Origin: Rhodospirillales bacterium
Lineage (GTDB): Bacteria; Pseudomonadota; Alphaproteobacteria; Acetobacterales; Acetobacteraceae
Length of the DNA stretch: 10,292 nt
Direction of reading: 5' to 3'
Assembly (NCBI GenBank): GCA_028870815.1
Contig: JAGWOU010000035.1
Span: 1 to 10,292 of the forward strand
Notes under the pieces: model-generated
Told to the model about the DNA's origin: nothing
The model's database searches: none
What the model saw: the letters and a program-made list of their open reading frames with translations, nothing else
Translations under genes and position numbers: made by a program
Shown: in pieces, positions 1-6,332 of the stretch
How the letters are laid out: every line of letters starts with the position of its first letter
Numbering within the stretch: the stretch's first letter is position 1

Positions 1-70
1 CATTTTGCTGAAGCTCGGCGTTTACGGTCGCCACATATAGGCGGAAAAACTGCCGCATTAGGCTGATATT

Positions 71-144
71 TGGAGGTCCGGGCGGGAATCGAACCCACAG
101 ACACGGATTTGCAGTCCGCTGCATCACCACTCTGCCACCGGACC
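71..144 (-). tRNA. tRNA-Cys (anticodon GCA)
   Basis: Read on the minus strand, this 74-nt segment folds as a complete cloverleaf. The 7-bp acceptor stem pairs GGTCCGG with CCGGACC. The anticodon stem pairs GCGGA with TCCGT around the loop CTGCAAA, which places anticodon GCA at 112-110. The T arm has the loop TTCGATT between GTGGG and CCCGC. The discriminator base is U, as expected for tRNA-Cys, and the 3' CCA is encoded in the DNA (73-71). It decodes UGC and UGU cysteine codons. I see no strong intrinsic terminator in the 70 bases that follow it. Confidence 0.96.
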
Positions 145-159
145 GGCCTGGGTGCGGCC

Positions 160-190
160 CCTATATCTCCATCTCGGCGGCGGCGGTCAA
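160..190 (-). promoter_or_regulatory. Candidate sigma-70 promoter for tRNA-Cys
   Basis: On the minus strand, TTGACC (190-185) sits 17 bp upstream of GATATA (167-162), or 19 bp upstream of TATAGG (165-160). The tRNA 5' end at 144 lies about 15-20 bases beyond the -10 element, a normal distance for a short 5' leader. The -35 element is a close match; the -10 is only fair. Position and spacing make it the best candidate, but this is inference from motif matching. Confidence 0.45.
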
Positions 191-211
191 GCCGTGTTTC
201 GTGTGGCGCAG

Positions 212-241
212 TTGAGTTTAGCCCCGTGGGGCCGCTATAAG
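212..241 (+). promoter_or_regulatory. Candidate promoter for the pcm-tolC-popZ-valS cluster
   Basis: TTGAGT (212-217) and TATAAG (236-241) are separated by 18 bp and point towards the methyltransferase gene. They would give a leader of roughly 20 bases ending in the ribosome-binding site AGAAGGG (259-265), 4 bases before the ATG at 270. A small palindrome, GCCCC-GT-GGGGC (221-232), lies in the spacer and could be an operator or chance in GC-rich DNA. The promoter faces away from the tRNA-Cys promoter candidate, with 21 bp between the two -35 elements. Confidence 0.45.
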
Positions 242-269
242 TACCGCACTTGCGAGATAGAAGGGTTCC

Positions 270-926
270 ATGGCCGATTTGAATGCTCTGGCGATACAGC
301 GCGACAACATGGTGGATTCGCAGGTCCGCCCCAATTTTGTGAATGACGTGCGGATCACCTCGGCGATGCGCGTGCTGCCGCGTGAGGCTTTCGCCGCAGC
401 CGGCCCCCTGGCCTATGCCGATGCGGATCTGCCCCTCGGCGGCGGGCGCTTCATGCTCAAGCCCATGGTCGTGGCGCGCTTGGCGCAGCTGGCGCTGGAG
501 GTGAACCCCGCGCATATTCTGGTGGTTGGCGCGGGCAGCGGCTATCTGGCGGCGGTGCTCGGCCTTGCGGGCGTTGAGGTTGTGGCGCTTGAGGAGGAAA
601 CCCGGCTTGCCAGCCCGGTGCTGGCAGCCTGCGCGCCCAAGGTTCAGGCCGTCACCGGGCGGTTGGATGCGGGCTGGCCCTCCGGCAGCCCATACGATGT
701 CATCATCATCGAGGGTGCGGTGCCGGAGATTCCGGCCGCGCTTGCCGCGCAGCTCAGCCCTGGCGGCCGGGTTGTCACCATTCTTGCCGACGATGCCTCG
801 CCCGACGCGCTGGGCCGTGCCGTGGTGGCGGAGTTCGTGGCCGGTGGCTGGTCCACCGTGCGGGTGTTCGACTGTGTCGCCCATACCTTGCCGCAATTCG
901 CACTTGCACCAGCGTTCAGCTTCTGA
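270..926 (+). CDS. Protein-L-isoaspartate O-methyltransferase-like protein (divergent)
   Basis: A class I SAM-dependent methyltransferase of 218 residues, close to the usual PIMT length. Family members methylate L-isoaspartyl residues in damaged cytoplasmic proteins so that they can revert to aspartate. SAM-binding motif I is visible at residues 84-92 (LVVGAGSGY), an acidic post-I strand at 104-110 (VVALEEE), motif II at 142-150 (YDVIIIEGA) and motif III at 162-169 (LSPGGRVV). The PIMT-specific loop, normally T-I-S-Q-P just before motif I, reads F-M-L-K-P at 61-65. The catalytic serine/threonine region is therefore not conserved, and the substrate may differ or activity may be lost. The start is ATG 270 behind AGAAGGG. 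It is the first gene of the cluster, and its stop lies 2 bp before tolC. The fold is certain; the repair function is not. Confidence 0.85.
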   Translation: MADLNALAIQRDNMVDSQVRPNFVNDVRITSAMRVLPREAFAAAGPLAYADADLPLGGGRFMLKPMVVARLAQLALEVNPAHILVVGAGSGYLAAVLGLAGVEVVALEEETRLASPVLAACAPKVQAVTGRLDAGWPSGSPYDVIIIEGAVPEIPAALAAQLSPGGRVVTILADDASPDALGRAVVAEFVAGGWSTVRVFDCVAHTLPQFALAPAFSF

Positions 927-928
927 AC

Positions 929-2431
929 ATGGGGAACAAGCCATTGCTGTGCGTCTCGCTCCGCGTCTCTCTGCTGGGCGGGCTCGCTTTGCTTGCCGGT
1001 CCGGCTTTTGCTGATCAGCCCGCCACCCTTACCGATGCGCTAGTTGACTCCTATTACAACAACCCTACCTTGCAGGAACAGCGCGCCGCCCTGCGTCAGG
1101 CCGATGAGGAAGTCCCGGCGGCACTCTCTGGTTGGCGTCCCACGGTCACCCTCCAGGGGCAGGTCGGACGGGTTTCGGGCGTCGAGAAATATGCCACCAC
1201 CGGGATCAACCCGGTGACCAATCTACTTGTGACGCAACACACCAGGGTGCCTGAAAACGGCACCGAGAAGATCGGCCAGCTTACCCTTACTCAGCCAATA
1301 TATAATGGCGGCAAAACCACCAGCCAGACCAGGCAGGCGAAGAACGACGTCTATGCCGCGCGGGCGCAATTGCTCTCCCAGGAGCAAACGGTATTTTACA
1401 ACGTCGTGCAGGCTTACGTGTCCGTCGTTACCGACCAGAAGCTGCTGGACTTGCAGGATAACAACCAGCAGGTGATGAAGCGCCAGCTTCACGACACGCA
1501 GACCCAGTTCAATCTCGGTGAAATCACCATGACCTCCGTGGCCCAGGCGCAGGCCTCGCTTGCCCAGGCCGAACAGCAGGTGAAGGTGGCACAGGGCAAT
1601 CTGGAAATCGCCAGGGAGAATTTCCGGCAGCTGGTGGGGGATTACCCCGCGGCAAGGCTCACCCCGCCTCAGCCACTGGTTCTGCCGGTGGCCAGCAAAG
1701 CCCAGGCGGGCTCGGTCGCAACGGCGAATAATCCCGATGTCATCGCCGCGGAGTTCTCTGATGCCTCCGCCAAGGACGCGGTGGATGTGGCCTTCTCGGC
1801 CCTCATGCCGCAGCTTTCCCTCCAGGCTTCGGCGTATAACGAATCTGGCAGTTCCGGTCAGAATATCTTCCAACGCGGCGCCTCGGTCACAGGCCAGCTC
1901 ACTGTGCCGCTCTATCAGGGGGGGCAGGAATATTCGACGATCCGCTCCGCCAGGGCCAAGCAGCAGGAGGCCTTCGCGGCGGTTCTGGTGGCCCAGCGCA
2001 AGGCTTATGCCGACGCAACCCAGGCCTGGGAGGGCATGACCTCGTCGCGTTCCGCCGTGCTGGCGACAAATGCCGAGATCAAGGCCAATGCCATTGCCCT
2101 GGATGGGACCGAGCGCGAGGAGCTGGTTGGCACCCGCACCACGCTGGATGTGCTCAACGCCCAGCAGGCGTTGCTCACCTCGCAAATTCAACAGGTGCAG
2201 AATATCTCGCAAATGGTTAACTATTCGTACGACGTCGCCTCGGCCATCGGTCGTCTCACCGCGCGGGATTTAAATTTGCCCGTGCAGGAATATGATGACG
2301 AGAAATACTACGACGCGGTGAAGTTCGCCGGGTTTGGCACGGGCGGCGGCGCGGATCAGGATGCAGGCATCACGCCGGATGGCGCGATGGTTGCCACGTC
2401 GGCTTCTGCCTCAGGGCAGGCCGTGCCATGA
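929..2431 (+). CDS. tolC: TolC family outer membrane efflux / type I secretion protein
   Basis: A 500-residue outer membrane channel of the TolC type. Such proteins form trimers whose beta-barrel and long periplasmic helical tunnel carry substrates out for type I secretion systems and RND or MFS pumps. A signal peptide spans residues 1-28: basic K4 and R12, a hydrophobic stretch, and A-F-A at 26-28 as the likely cleavage site. The family's internal duplication shows as QPIYNGG (122-128) and VPLYQGG (326-332). The paired helix motifs are GEITMTSVAQAQ (197-208) and GTRTTLDVLNAQQ (401-413). The C-terminus carries the YDDEKYYDAVKFAGFG segment (455-470), followed by about 30 low-complexity residues. 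No ribosome-binding site is evident, and the ATG lies 2 bp after the preceding stop, which suggests translational coupling. No inner membrane pump partner is present in the window, so the transported substrate cannot be named. Confidence 0.95.
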   Translation: MGNKPLLCVSLRVSLLGGLALLAGPAFADQPATLTDALVDSYYNNPTLQEQRAALRQADEEVPAALSGWRPTVTLQGQVGRVSGVEKYATTGINPVTNLLVTQHTRVPENGTEKIGQLTLTQPIYNGGKTTSQTRQAKNDVYAARAQLLSQEQTVFYNVVQAYVSVVTDQKLLDLQDNNQQVMKRQLHDTQTQFNLGEITMTSVAQAQASLAQAEQQVKVAQGNLEIARENFRQLVGDYPAARLTPPQPLVLPVASKAQAGSVATANNPDVIAAEFSDASAKDAVDVAFSALMPQLSLQASAYNESGSSGQNIFQRGASVTGQLTVPLYQGGQEYSTIRSARAKQQEAFAAVLVAQRKAYADATQAWEGMTSSRSAVLATNAEIKANAIALDGTEREELVGTRTTLDVLNAQQALLTSQIQQVQNISQMVNYSYDVASAIGRLTARDLNLPVQEYDDEKYYDAVKFAGFGTGGGADQDAGITPDGAMVATSASASGQAVP

Positions 2432-2436
2432 GGAGG
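2431..2436 (+). promoter_or_regulatory. Ribosome-binding site of popZ, decides its start
   Basis: A perfect AGGAGG overlaps the last base of the tolC stop codon. It leaves 4 bases before ATG 2441 but only 1 base before GTG 2438. The spacing favours ATG 2441 as the start of the popZ-like gene. Confidence 0.75.
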
Positions 2437-2440
2437 CGTG

Positions 2441-3148
2441 ATGAGCGAAGGTAACGGCATTTCCAACCGTTCCGGCCCGGCAAGCGCTGCCGAACCGTCG
2501 ATGGAGGAGATTCTGGCCTCCATCAGGCGCATCCTTTTAGAAGAGGAAGGACGCGGAACCATGATGCCGAATGACGAGGAAGAATTACTGCTGGACGCCA
2601 GCATGCTTGTGCCGGGGCAGGACCTGCCCGCCGCCACTTCCGCCACGGAGCCGCCTTTGCCCGAACCTGAAGCCTATTTCGCGCCGTCTTCCCCGGTGCC
2701 GGTTGAGCATTTCACCAGTGAACCGTCGCCCATGGAAAGTGCTGCGCCCCCCGCCGATTATCCGGCGGACAGCATCCCGGTCGAACCCGTCTTTGCTTTT
2801 CAACCGCCCCCGGCGGCGGAGACCGCGCCATTTGCGGAACCGCTGACCGAAACCGAACCAACAGAAAAAGAAAAGGAATATTATATGGAAGAACAGGTAC
2901 AGGGCCCGGATGGGCTGGTCGGTGATCAAGCCGTTTCAGAGATCAGCAATTCCATCGGCGCGCTGGTGCGCAGCGTGAGTTCTGAGCGTTCCGCCAGCGT
3001 TGGCCGGGGCGGCATTACGATCGAGGACATTGTCCGCGAGGAGGTGAAGCCGGTGCTGAAGGCCTGGCTGGACACGCATCTGCCGAGCCTGGTGGAGCGT
3101 GTGGTGCGGGCCGAGATCAACCGCGTGATGGACCGCGCCCAAGGCTGA
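2441..3148 (+). CDS. popZ: PopZ-like polar organizing protein (DUF2497 family)
   Basis: A 235-residue protein with the three-part PopZ layout. The N-terminal helix carries the family signature around residues 18-36 (EPSMEEILASIRRIL). A disordered, acidic, proline-rich linker covers roughly 45-145. The conserved C-terminal helices span 192-235 (TIEDIVREEVKPVLKAWLD, then LPSLVERVVRAEINRV). In Caulobacter, PopZ self-assembles at the cell pole through its C-terminal helices. It binds ParB and cell-cycle regulators through the N-terminal part and thereby anchors the chromosome origin. Caulobacter PopZ is 177 residues, so the linker here is considerably longer. The gene lies 9 bp after tolC and 60 bp before valS, the usual place for DUF2497 genes in this class. 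An AT-rich patch at 2861-2890 with an internal ribosome-binding site is unusual (see findings). Family assignment is strong; polar function is inferred by homology. Confidence 0.9.
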   Translation: MSEGNGISNRSGPASAAEPSMEEILASIRRILLEEEGRGTMMPNDEEELLLDASMLVPGQDLPAATSATEPPLPEPEAYFAPSSPVPVEHFTSEPSPMESAAPPADYPADSIPVEPVFAFQPPPAAETAPFAEPLTETEPTEKEKEYYMEEQVQGPDGLVGDQAVSEISNSIGALVRSVSSERSASVGRGGITIEDIVREEVKPVLKAWLDTHLPSLVERVVRAEINRVMDRAQG

Positions 3149-3167
3149 ATTGCCGCCGATTATTTTA

Positions 3168-3212
3168 ATGAATGACGCGCCTCGAATTTGGGCGCGGAGG
3201 TTTTTTTCGTGA
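3168..3212 (+). promoter_or_regulatory. valS leader: short upstream ORF, stem-loop and U-tract
   Basis: Three elements coincide ahead of valS. A 14-codon frame runs from ATG 3168 to TGA 3210-3212 (MNDAPRIWARRFFS), and its stop overlaps the valS GTG as GTGA. A perfect 6-bp stem, CGCGCC (3176-3181) with GGCGCG (3191-3196), has a 9-nt loop. Seven T residues (3201-3207) lie between the GGAGG site and the start codon. The short frame has no clear ribosome-binding site and no valine codon, so classical leader-peptide attenuation by valine is not supported. The stem shares its last G with the Shine-Dalgarno sequence and could modulate ribosome access. Confidence 0.35.
3196..3200 (+). promoter_or_regulatory. 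Ribosome-binding site of valS, decides its start
   Basis: GGAGG ends 8 bases before GTG 3209, a normal distance. The in-frame TTG at 3188 lies upstream of this site and would add seven residues not expected in ValS, so GTG 3209 is preferred. Confidence 0.75.
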
Positions 3213-5857
3213 CGACATTGGACAAGAATTTCGAGCCGGCCTCATCCGAGGCGCGGCTTTATGCCGGTTGGGAAGCTTCGGGGGCGTTTGCCGCGCAGCC
3301 GGAGAGCAACGCGCAGCCCTACACCATCATGATCCCGCCGCCGAACGTAACCGGCAGCCTGCATGTGGGCCACGCGCTGACCATGACATTGCAGGATATT
3401 CTTGTCCGGTTCCGCCGCATGCAGGGGCGCGATGTGCTCTGGCAGCCGGGCACGGACCATGCCGGCATCGCCACCCAGATGGTGGTGGAGCGGCTGCTGG
3501 ATAAGGAAGGCGTCTCCCGTAAACAGCTTGGCCGCGAGACCTTCCTCTCCCGCGTGTGGCAGTGGAAGGCGGAATCCGGCGGCACCATCACCCGGCAGTT
3601 GCGCCGCCTCGGCGCCTCGCCGGACTGGGCGCGCGAGCGCTTCACCATGGACGAAGGACTTTCCGTCGCGGTGCGCGAGGTGTTCGTGCGGCTGTTCGAG
3701 GAAGGGCTGATCTACCAGGACAAGCGGCTGGTGAACTGGGACACCCAGTTGCAGACCGCGATCTCCGACCTTGAGGTGGAGAGCCGCGAGACCAAGGGGA
3801 ATATGTGGCACATCCGCTACCCGGTTGAGAGCGGCGAGGAGATCATCGTCGCCACCACGCGGCCGGAGACGATGCTGGCTGATACCGCCGTGGCGGTGCA
3901 CCCGGAGAACGAGAAATACAAACATCTCATCGGCAAGATGGTCACCCTGCCGCTCACGGAACGCAAAATCCCCATCATCGCGGATGAATATGCCGACCCT
4001 GAAAAGGGCACGGGTGCGGTGAAGATCACGCCTGCGCATGATTTCAACGATTTCGAGGTGGGCAAGCGCCATAATCTCCCCATGCCCTCGATGCTGGACC
4101 GCCAAGGGCGGATCACGTTGGCCGAGCTGGGCGAGATGCCGGAGTTTGTGCGCTCACTTGAAGGGCAGGACCGTTTCGCGGCGCGCAAGCTGATTGTGGC
4201 GGAGCTTGAGGCGCGCGAACAACTGGTGGAGGTGAAGGCGCACCAGAACATGGTGCCCTATGGCGACCGCTCAGGCACGGTGATTGAGCCGTATTTGACG
4301 ACGCAATGGTATTGCAACGCGCATGTGCTGGCCCAGCCCGCCATCAAGGCGGTGGAGGAAGGCCGCACCCAGTTCGTGCCCAAGCAGTGGGAAAACACCT
4401 TCTTCGCCTGGATGCGCGACATTCAGCCCTGGTGCATTTCCCGCCAGCTTTGGTGGGGCCACCGGATTCCCGCTTGGTACGACGAAACCGGCAAGGTGTA
4501 TGTGGCGCGCACTGAGGCTGAGGCCCATGCCAAGGCCGGGTCGGGCGTGGCGCTCACCCAGGATGAGGATGTTCTGGACACCTGGTTCTCCTCCGCGCTC
4601 TGGCCGTTCTCCACACTAGGTTGGCCTGAGCAAACGCCGGAACTGGCCAAATACTACCCCACGGACACATTGGTAACGGGCTTTGACATCATCTTCTTCT
4701 GGGTGGCCCGGATGATGATGATGGGCCTGCATTTCATGGGCGATGTGCCGTTCCGCACCATCTATATTCACGGGCTGGTGCGTGACGAGAAGGGGCAGAA
4801 AATGTCCAAGTCCAAGGGCAACGTCCTGGACCCGCTGACCCTCATCGATAAATTCGGCGCCGATGCGCTGCGTTATTCCGTGGCCGCGGCGGCGGGGCAG
4901 GGGCGCGATGTGAAGCTGGGCGAAAAGATCGTCGAGACCAACCGCGCCTTCATCACCAAAATCTGGAACGCCGCGCGCTTCCTGGAAATGAACGGGGTGA
5001 AGCCGAACCCGGATTTCAAACCGCAGGATGCAAAGTTGCCGCTGTGCCGCTGGATTCTTGCCCGCGCCAACGAGGCGATTACCGCCGCCACCGCCGGGTT
5101 GGATGCTTTCCGCCCCAATGATTACGCCGCCGCCTGCTACCGCTTTGCGTGGGGCGATTTCTGCGACTGGTTCATTGAGCTCGCGAAACCCGGTTTCACC
5201 AGCGAGGCTGATGCGCCGGAAATCCGCGACACGGCGGCCTATGTGCTGGGCGTGCTGCTGCGGCTGATGCACCCGCTGATCCCGTACGTGACCGAGGAGC
5301 TGTGGGACCATTTCAATTACGGCGAAGCCTACTCGCTCATCTCCGCCCATTGGCCGGAACCCGCCGCCATCACAGGCGCGGAAGACGCGGCGGAGGAATT
5401 GAACTGGCTTGTCGGTCTGGTTTCCGAAATCCGCACCGTGCGGTCGGAAATGAACGTGCCGCCCTCGCAGAAATCCCCAGTGTTTTTGCAGGACGCGAAA
5501 CCCGAAACTCTCGCCCGCGCGGAACGCTGGTTTGAGGCGATCTCCCGCATGGCCCGCGCTTCGGAAATTGGTCCGCTTGCGGGCCCAGTGCCGAAGAACG
5601 CCGCCCAGGCGGTGTTGAACGAGGCTACGATCATTCTGCCGCTGGAAGGGCTCATCGACCTCGAAGCCGAGAAAAAACGCCTCGCCAATACGCTCGCTAA
5701 AGCCGAAGGCGAGCTGAAAAAGGTCCAGGCCAAGCTGACCAATGCTGACTTCACATCCCGCGCGCCGGAAGCCATTCTGGAAGAGCATCGTGAGCGTGAG
5801 GAGAGTTTCGCCAACGAGGCAAAACGCCTCAGTGCTGCTTTGGGGAGGCTTGCATGA
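3209..5857 (+). CDS. valS: Valine--tRNA ligase
   Basis: An 882-residue class Ia aminoacyl-tRNA synthetase that charges tRNA-Val with valine in the cytoplasm. The HIGH motif is HVGH at residues 52-55, preceded by PPPNVTGSL. The KMSKS loop is at 531-535. The CP1 editing domain, which hydrolyses mischarged Thr-tRNA-Val, covers roughly 200-350 and carries ATTRPETMLADTAVAVHP (215-232) and GTGAVKITPAHDFND (267-281). The catalytic core resumes with WCISRQLWWGHRIP (408-421) and DVLDTWFSS (454-462). The anticodon-binding helices follow from about 610. A C-terminal coiled-coil arm at about 815-880 marks it as bacterial-type ValS. The GTG start is fixed by GGAGG at 3196-3200; the next residues (LDKNFEP) match the usual N-terminus. 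Its stop overlaps the following GNAT gene by 4 bp. No domain is missing. Confidence 0.97.
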   Translation: MTTLDKNFEPASSEARLYAGWEASGAFAAQPESNAQPYTIMIPPPNVTGSLHVGHALTMTLQDILVRFRRMQGRDVLWQPGTDHAGIATQMVVERLLDKEGVSRKQLGRETFLSRVWQWKAESGGTITRQLRRLGASPDWARERFTMDEGLSVAVREVFVRLFEEGLIYQDKRLVNWDTQLQTAISDLEVESRETKGNMWHIRYPVESGEEIIVATTRPETMLADTAVAVHPENEKYKHLIGKMVTLPLTERKIPIIADEYADPEKGTGAVKITPAHDFNDFEVGKRHNLPMPSMLDRQGRITLAELGEMPEFVRSLEGQDRFAARKLIVAELEAREQLVEVKAHQNMVPYGDRSGTVIEPYLTTQWYCNAHVLAQPAIKAVEEGRTQFVPKQWENTFFAWMRDIQPWCISRQLWWGHRIPAWYDETGKVYVARTEAEAHAKAGSGVALTQDEDVLDTWFSSALWPFSTLGWPEQTPELAKYYPTDTLVTGFDIIFFWVARMMMMGLHFMGDVPFRTIYIHGLVRDEKGQKMSKSKGNVLDPLTLIDKFGADALRYSVAAAAGQGRDVKLGEKIVETNRAFITKIWNAARFLEMNGVKPNPDFKPQDAKLPLCRWILARANEAITAATAGLDAFRPNDYAAACYRFAWGDFCDWFIELAKPGFTSEADAPEIRDTAAYVLGVLLRLMHPLIPYVTEELWDHFNYGEAYSLISAHWPEPAAITGAEDAAEELNWLVGLVSEIRTVRSEMNVPPSQKSPVFLQDAKPETLARAERWFEAISRMARASEIGPLAGPVPKNAAQAVLNEATIILPLEGLIDLEAEKKRLANTLAKAEGELKKVQAKLTNADFTSRAPEAILEEHREREESFANEAKRLSAALGRLA

Positions 5858-6294
5858 TCGTCCGTTCCGTCCGCCCGGAGGATAAATCCCAGTGGCTGCC
5901 GCTCTGGCAGGGTTATCTTACCTTTTACGAAGTGGAAAACCTGCCGGAACACGTCACGGAAGCCCTGTGGGCGCGCTTTTTCGATGCGGCCGAGCCTGTG
6001 CATTGCCTGGTGGCGGAGGAAAACGGCGCGCTTCTAGGCCTCGTGCATTACATCTTCCATCGCAATACCTGGATGGTGGAGGATGTGTGTTATCTCGAAG
6101 ACCTGTTCACCGCCGAAGCCGCGCGCGGCAAAGGCGTTGGCCGCGCCTTGATCGAAGCGGTTTATGCGGCCGCCCGCGCGGCGGGAAGCCCCCGCGTTTA
6201 CTGGATGACGCACGAAACCAACACAACCGCCCAGGCGCTTTACAACAAGATCGCCGAGAAGCCTGGCTTCATCCAATACCGTAAGCAGGTTTAA
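5854..6294 (+). CDS. GNAT family N-acetyltransferase
   Basis: A 146-residue single-domain GNAT protein, the normal size for the family. It should transfer an acetyl group from acetyl-CoA to a small molecule or a protein amine. Motif A, which binds the acetyl-CoA pyrophosphate, is at residues 80-102 with the R-x-x-G-x-G core at R91-G92-K93-G94-V95-G96, just after the strand CYLEDLF. Motif B follows at about 115-144 (VYWMTHETN, then ALYNKIAEKPGFIQYRK), typical of aminoglycoside/spermidine-like GNATs of unassigned substrate. ATG 5854 overlaps the valS stop as ATGA and has GGGGAGG (5842-5848) 5 bases upstream, so it is probably co-translated with valS. The substrate cannot be deduced from the sequence; a link to tRNA charging is not implied by position alone. 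Confidence 0.88.
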   Translation: MIVRSVRPEDKSQWLPLWQGYLTFYEVENLPEHVTEALWARFFDAAEPVHCLVAEENGALLGLVHYIFHRNTWMVEDVCYLEDLFTAEAARGKGVGRALIEAVYAAARAAGSPRVYWMTHETNTTAQALYNKIAEKPGFIQYRKQV

Positions 6295-6326
6295 GATTGC
6301 GCTGAAGCCGTCTCGTGGCGCAATCT
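6294..6326 (+). repeat. Inverted repeat, 9-bp perfect stem
   Basis: AGATTGCGC (6294-6302) and GCGCAATCT (6318-6326) are perfect inverse complements separated by 15 bases. The left arm begins at the last base of the GNAT stop codon, and the right arm ends 6 bases before the ATG of the next gene. No T-run follows on the plus strand, so it is not a standard intrinsic terminator. It could slow transcription, block translation of the next gene or bind a dimeric regulator. The alternative GTG start at 6315 falls in the loop. Confidence 0.6.
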
Positions 6327-6332
6327 CGCGGC

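Noticed and set aside
1..70. Terminator or gene end next to tRNA-Cys
   Set aside because: The only hairpin (GGCGG/CTGCC around an A-run, about 41-55) has a mismatch on the tRNA strand and no T-run after it. A minus-strand ATG at 3-1 has no clear ribosome-binding site and nothing behind it to judge.
1223..2212. Long minus-strand open frame (329 codons) opposite tolC
   Set aside because: It lies fully antisense to a well-recognised gene, its translation is rich in Arg, Gly, His and Leu with no domain, and GC-rich coding DNA commonly leaves such frames open.
3188..3190. TTG as an upstream valS start
   Set aside because: The only good Shine-Dalgarno (3196-3200) lies downstream of it, and the seven added residues are not typical of ValS.
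3172..3504. Alternative frame starting at ATG 3172 over the valS start (110 codons)
   Set aside because: It overlaps the conserved HIGH-motif region of valS in another frame, and its translation has no recognisable content.
4616..5788. Long minus-strand open frame (390 codons) opposite valS
   Set aside because: It is antisense to conserved ValS sequence, with no recognisable motif and shadow-type composition.
929..6294. A dedicated secretion or resistance island around tolC
   Set aside because: No ABC, MFP or RND partner is present, and the neighbours are the usual housekeeping genes of this alphaproteobacterial neighbourhood.
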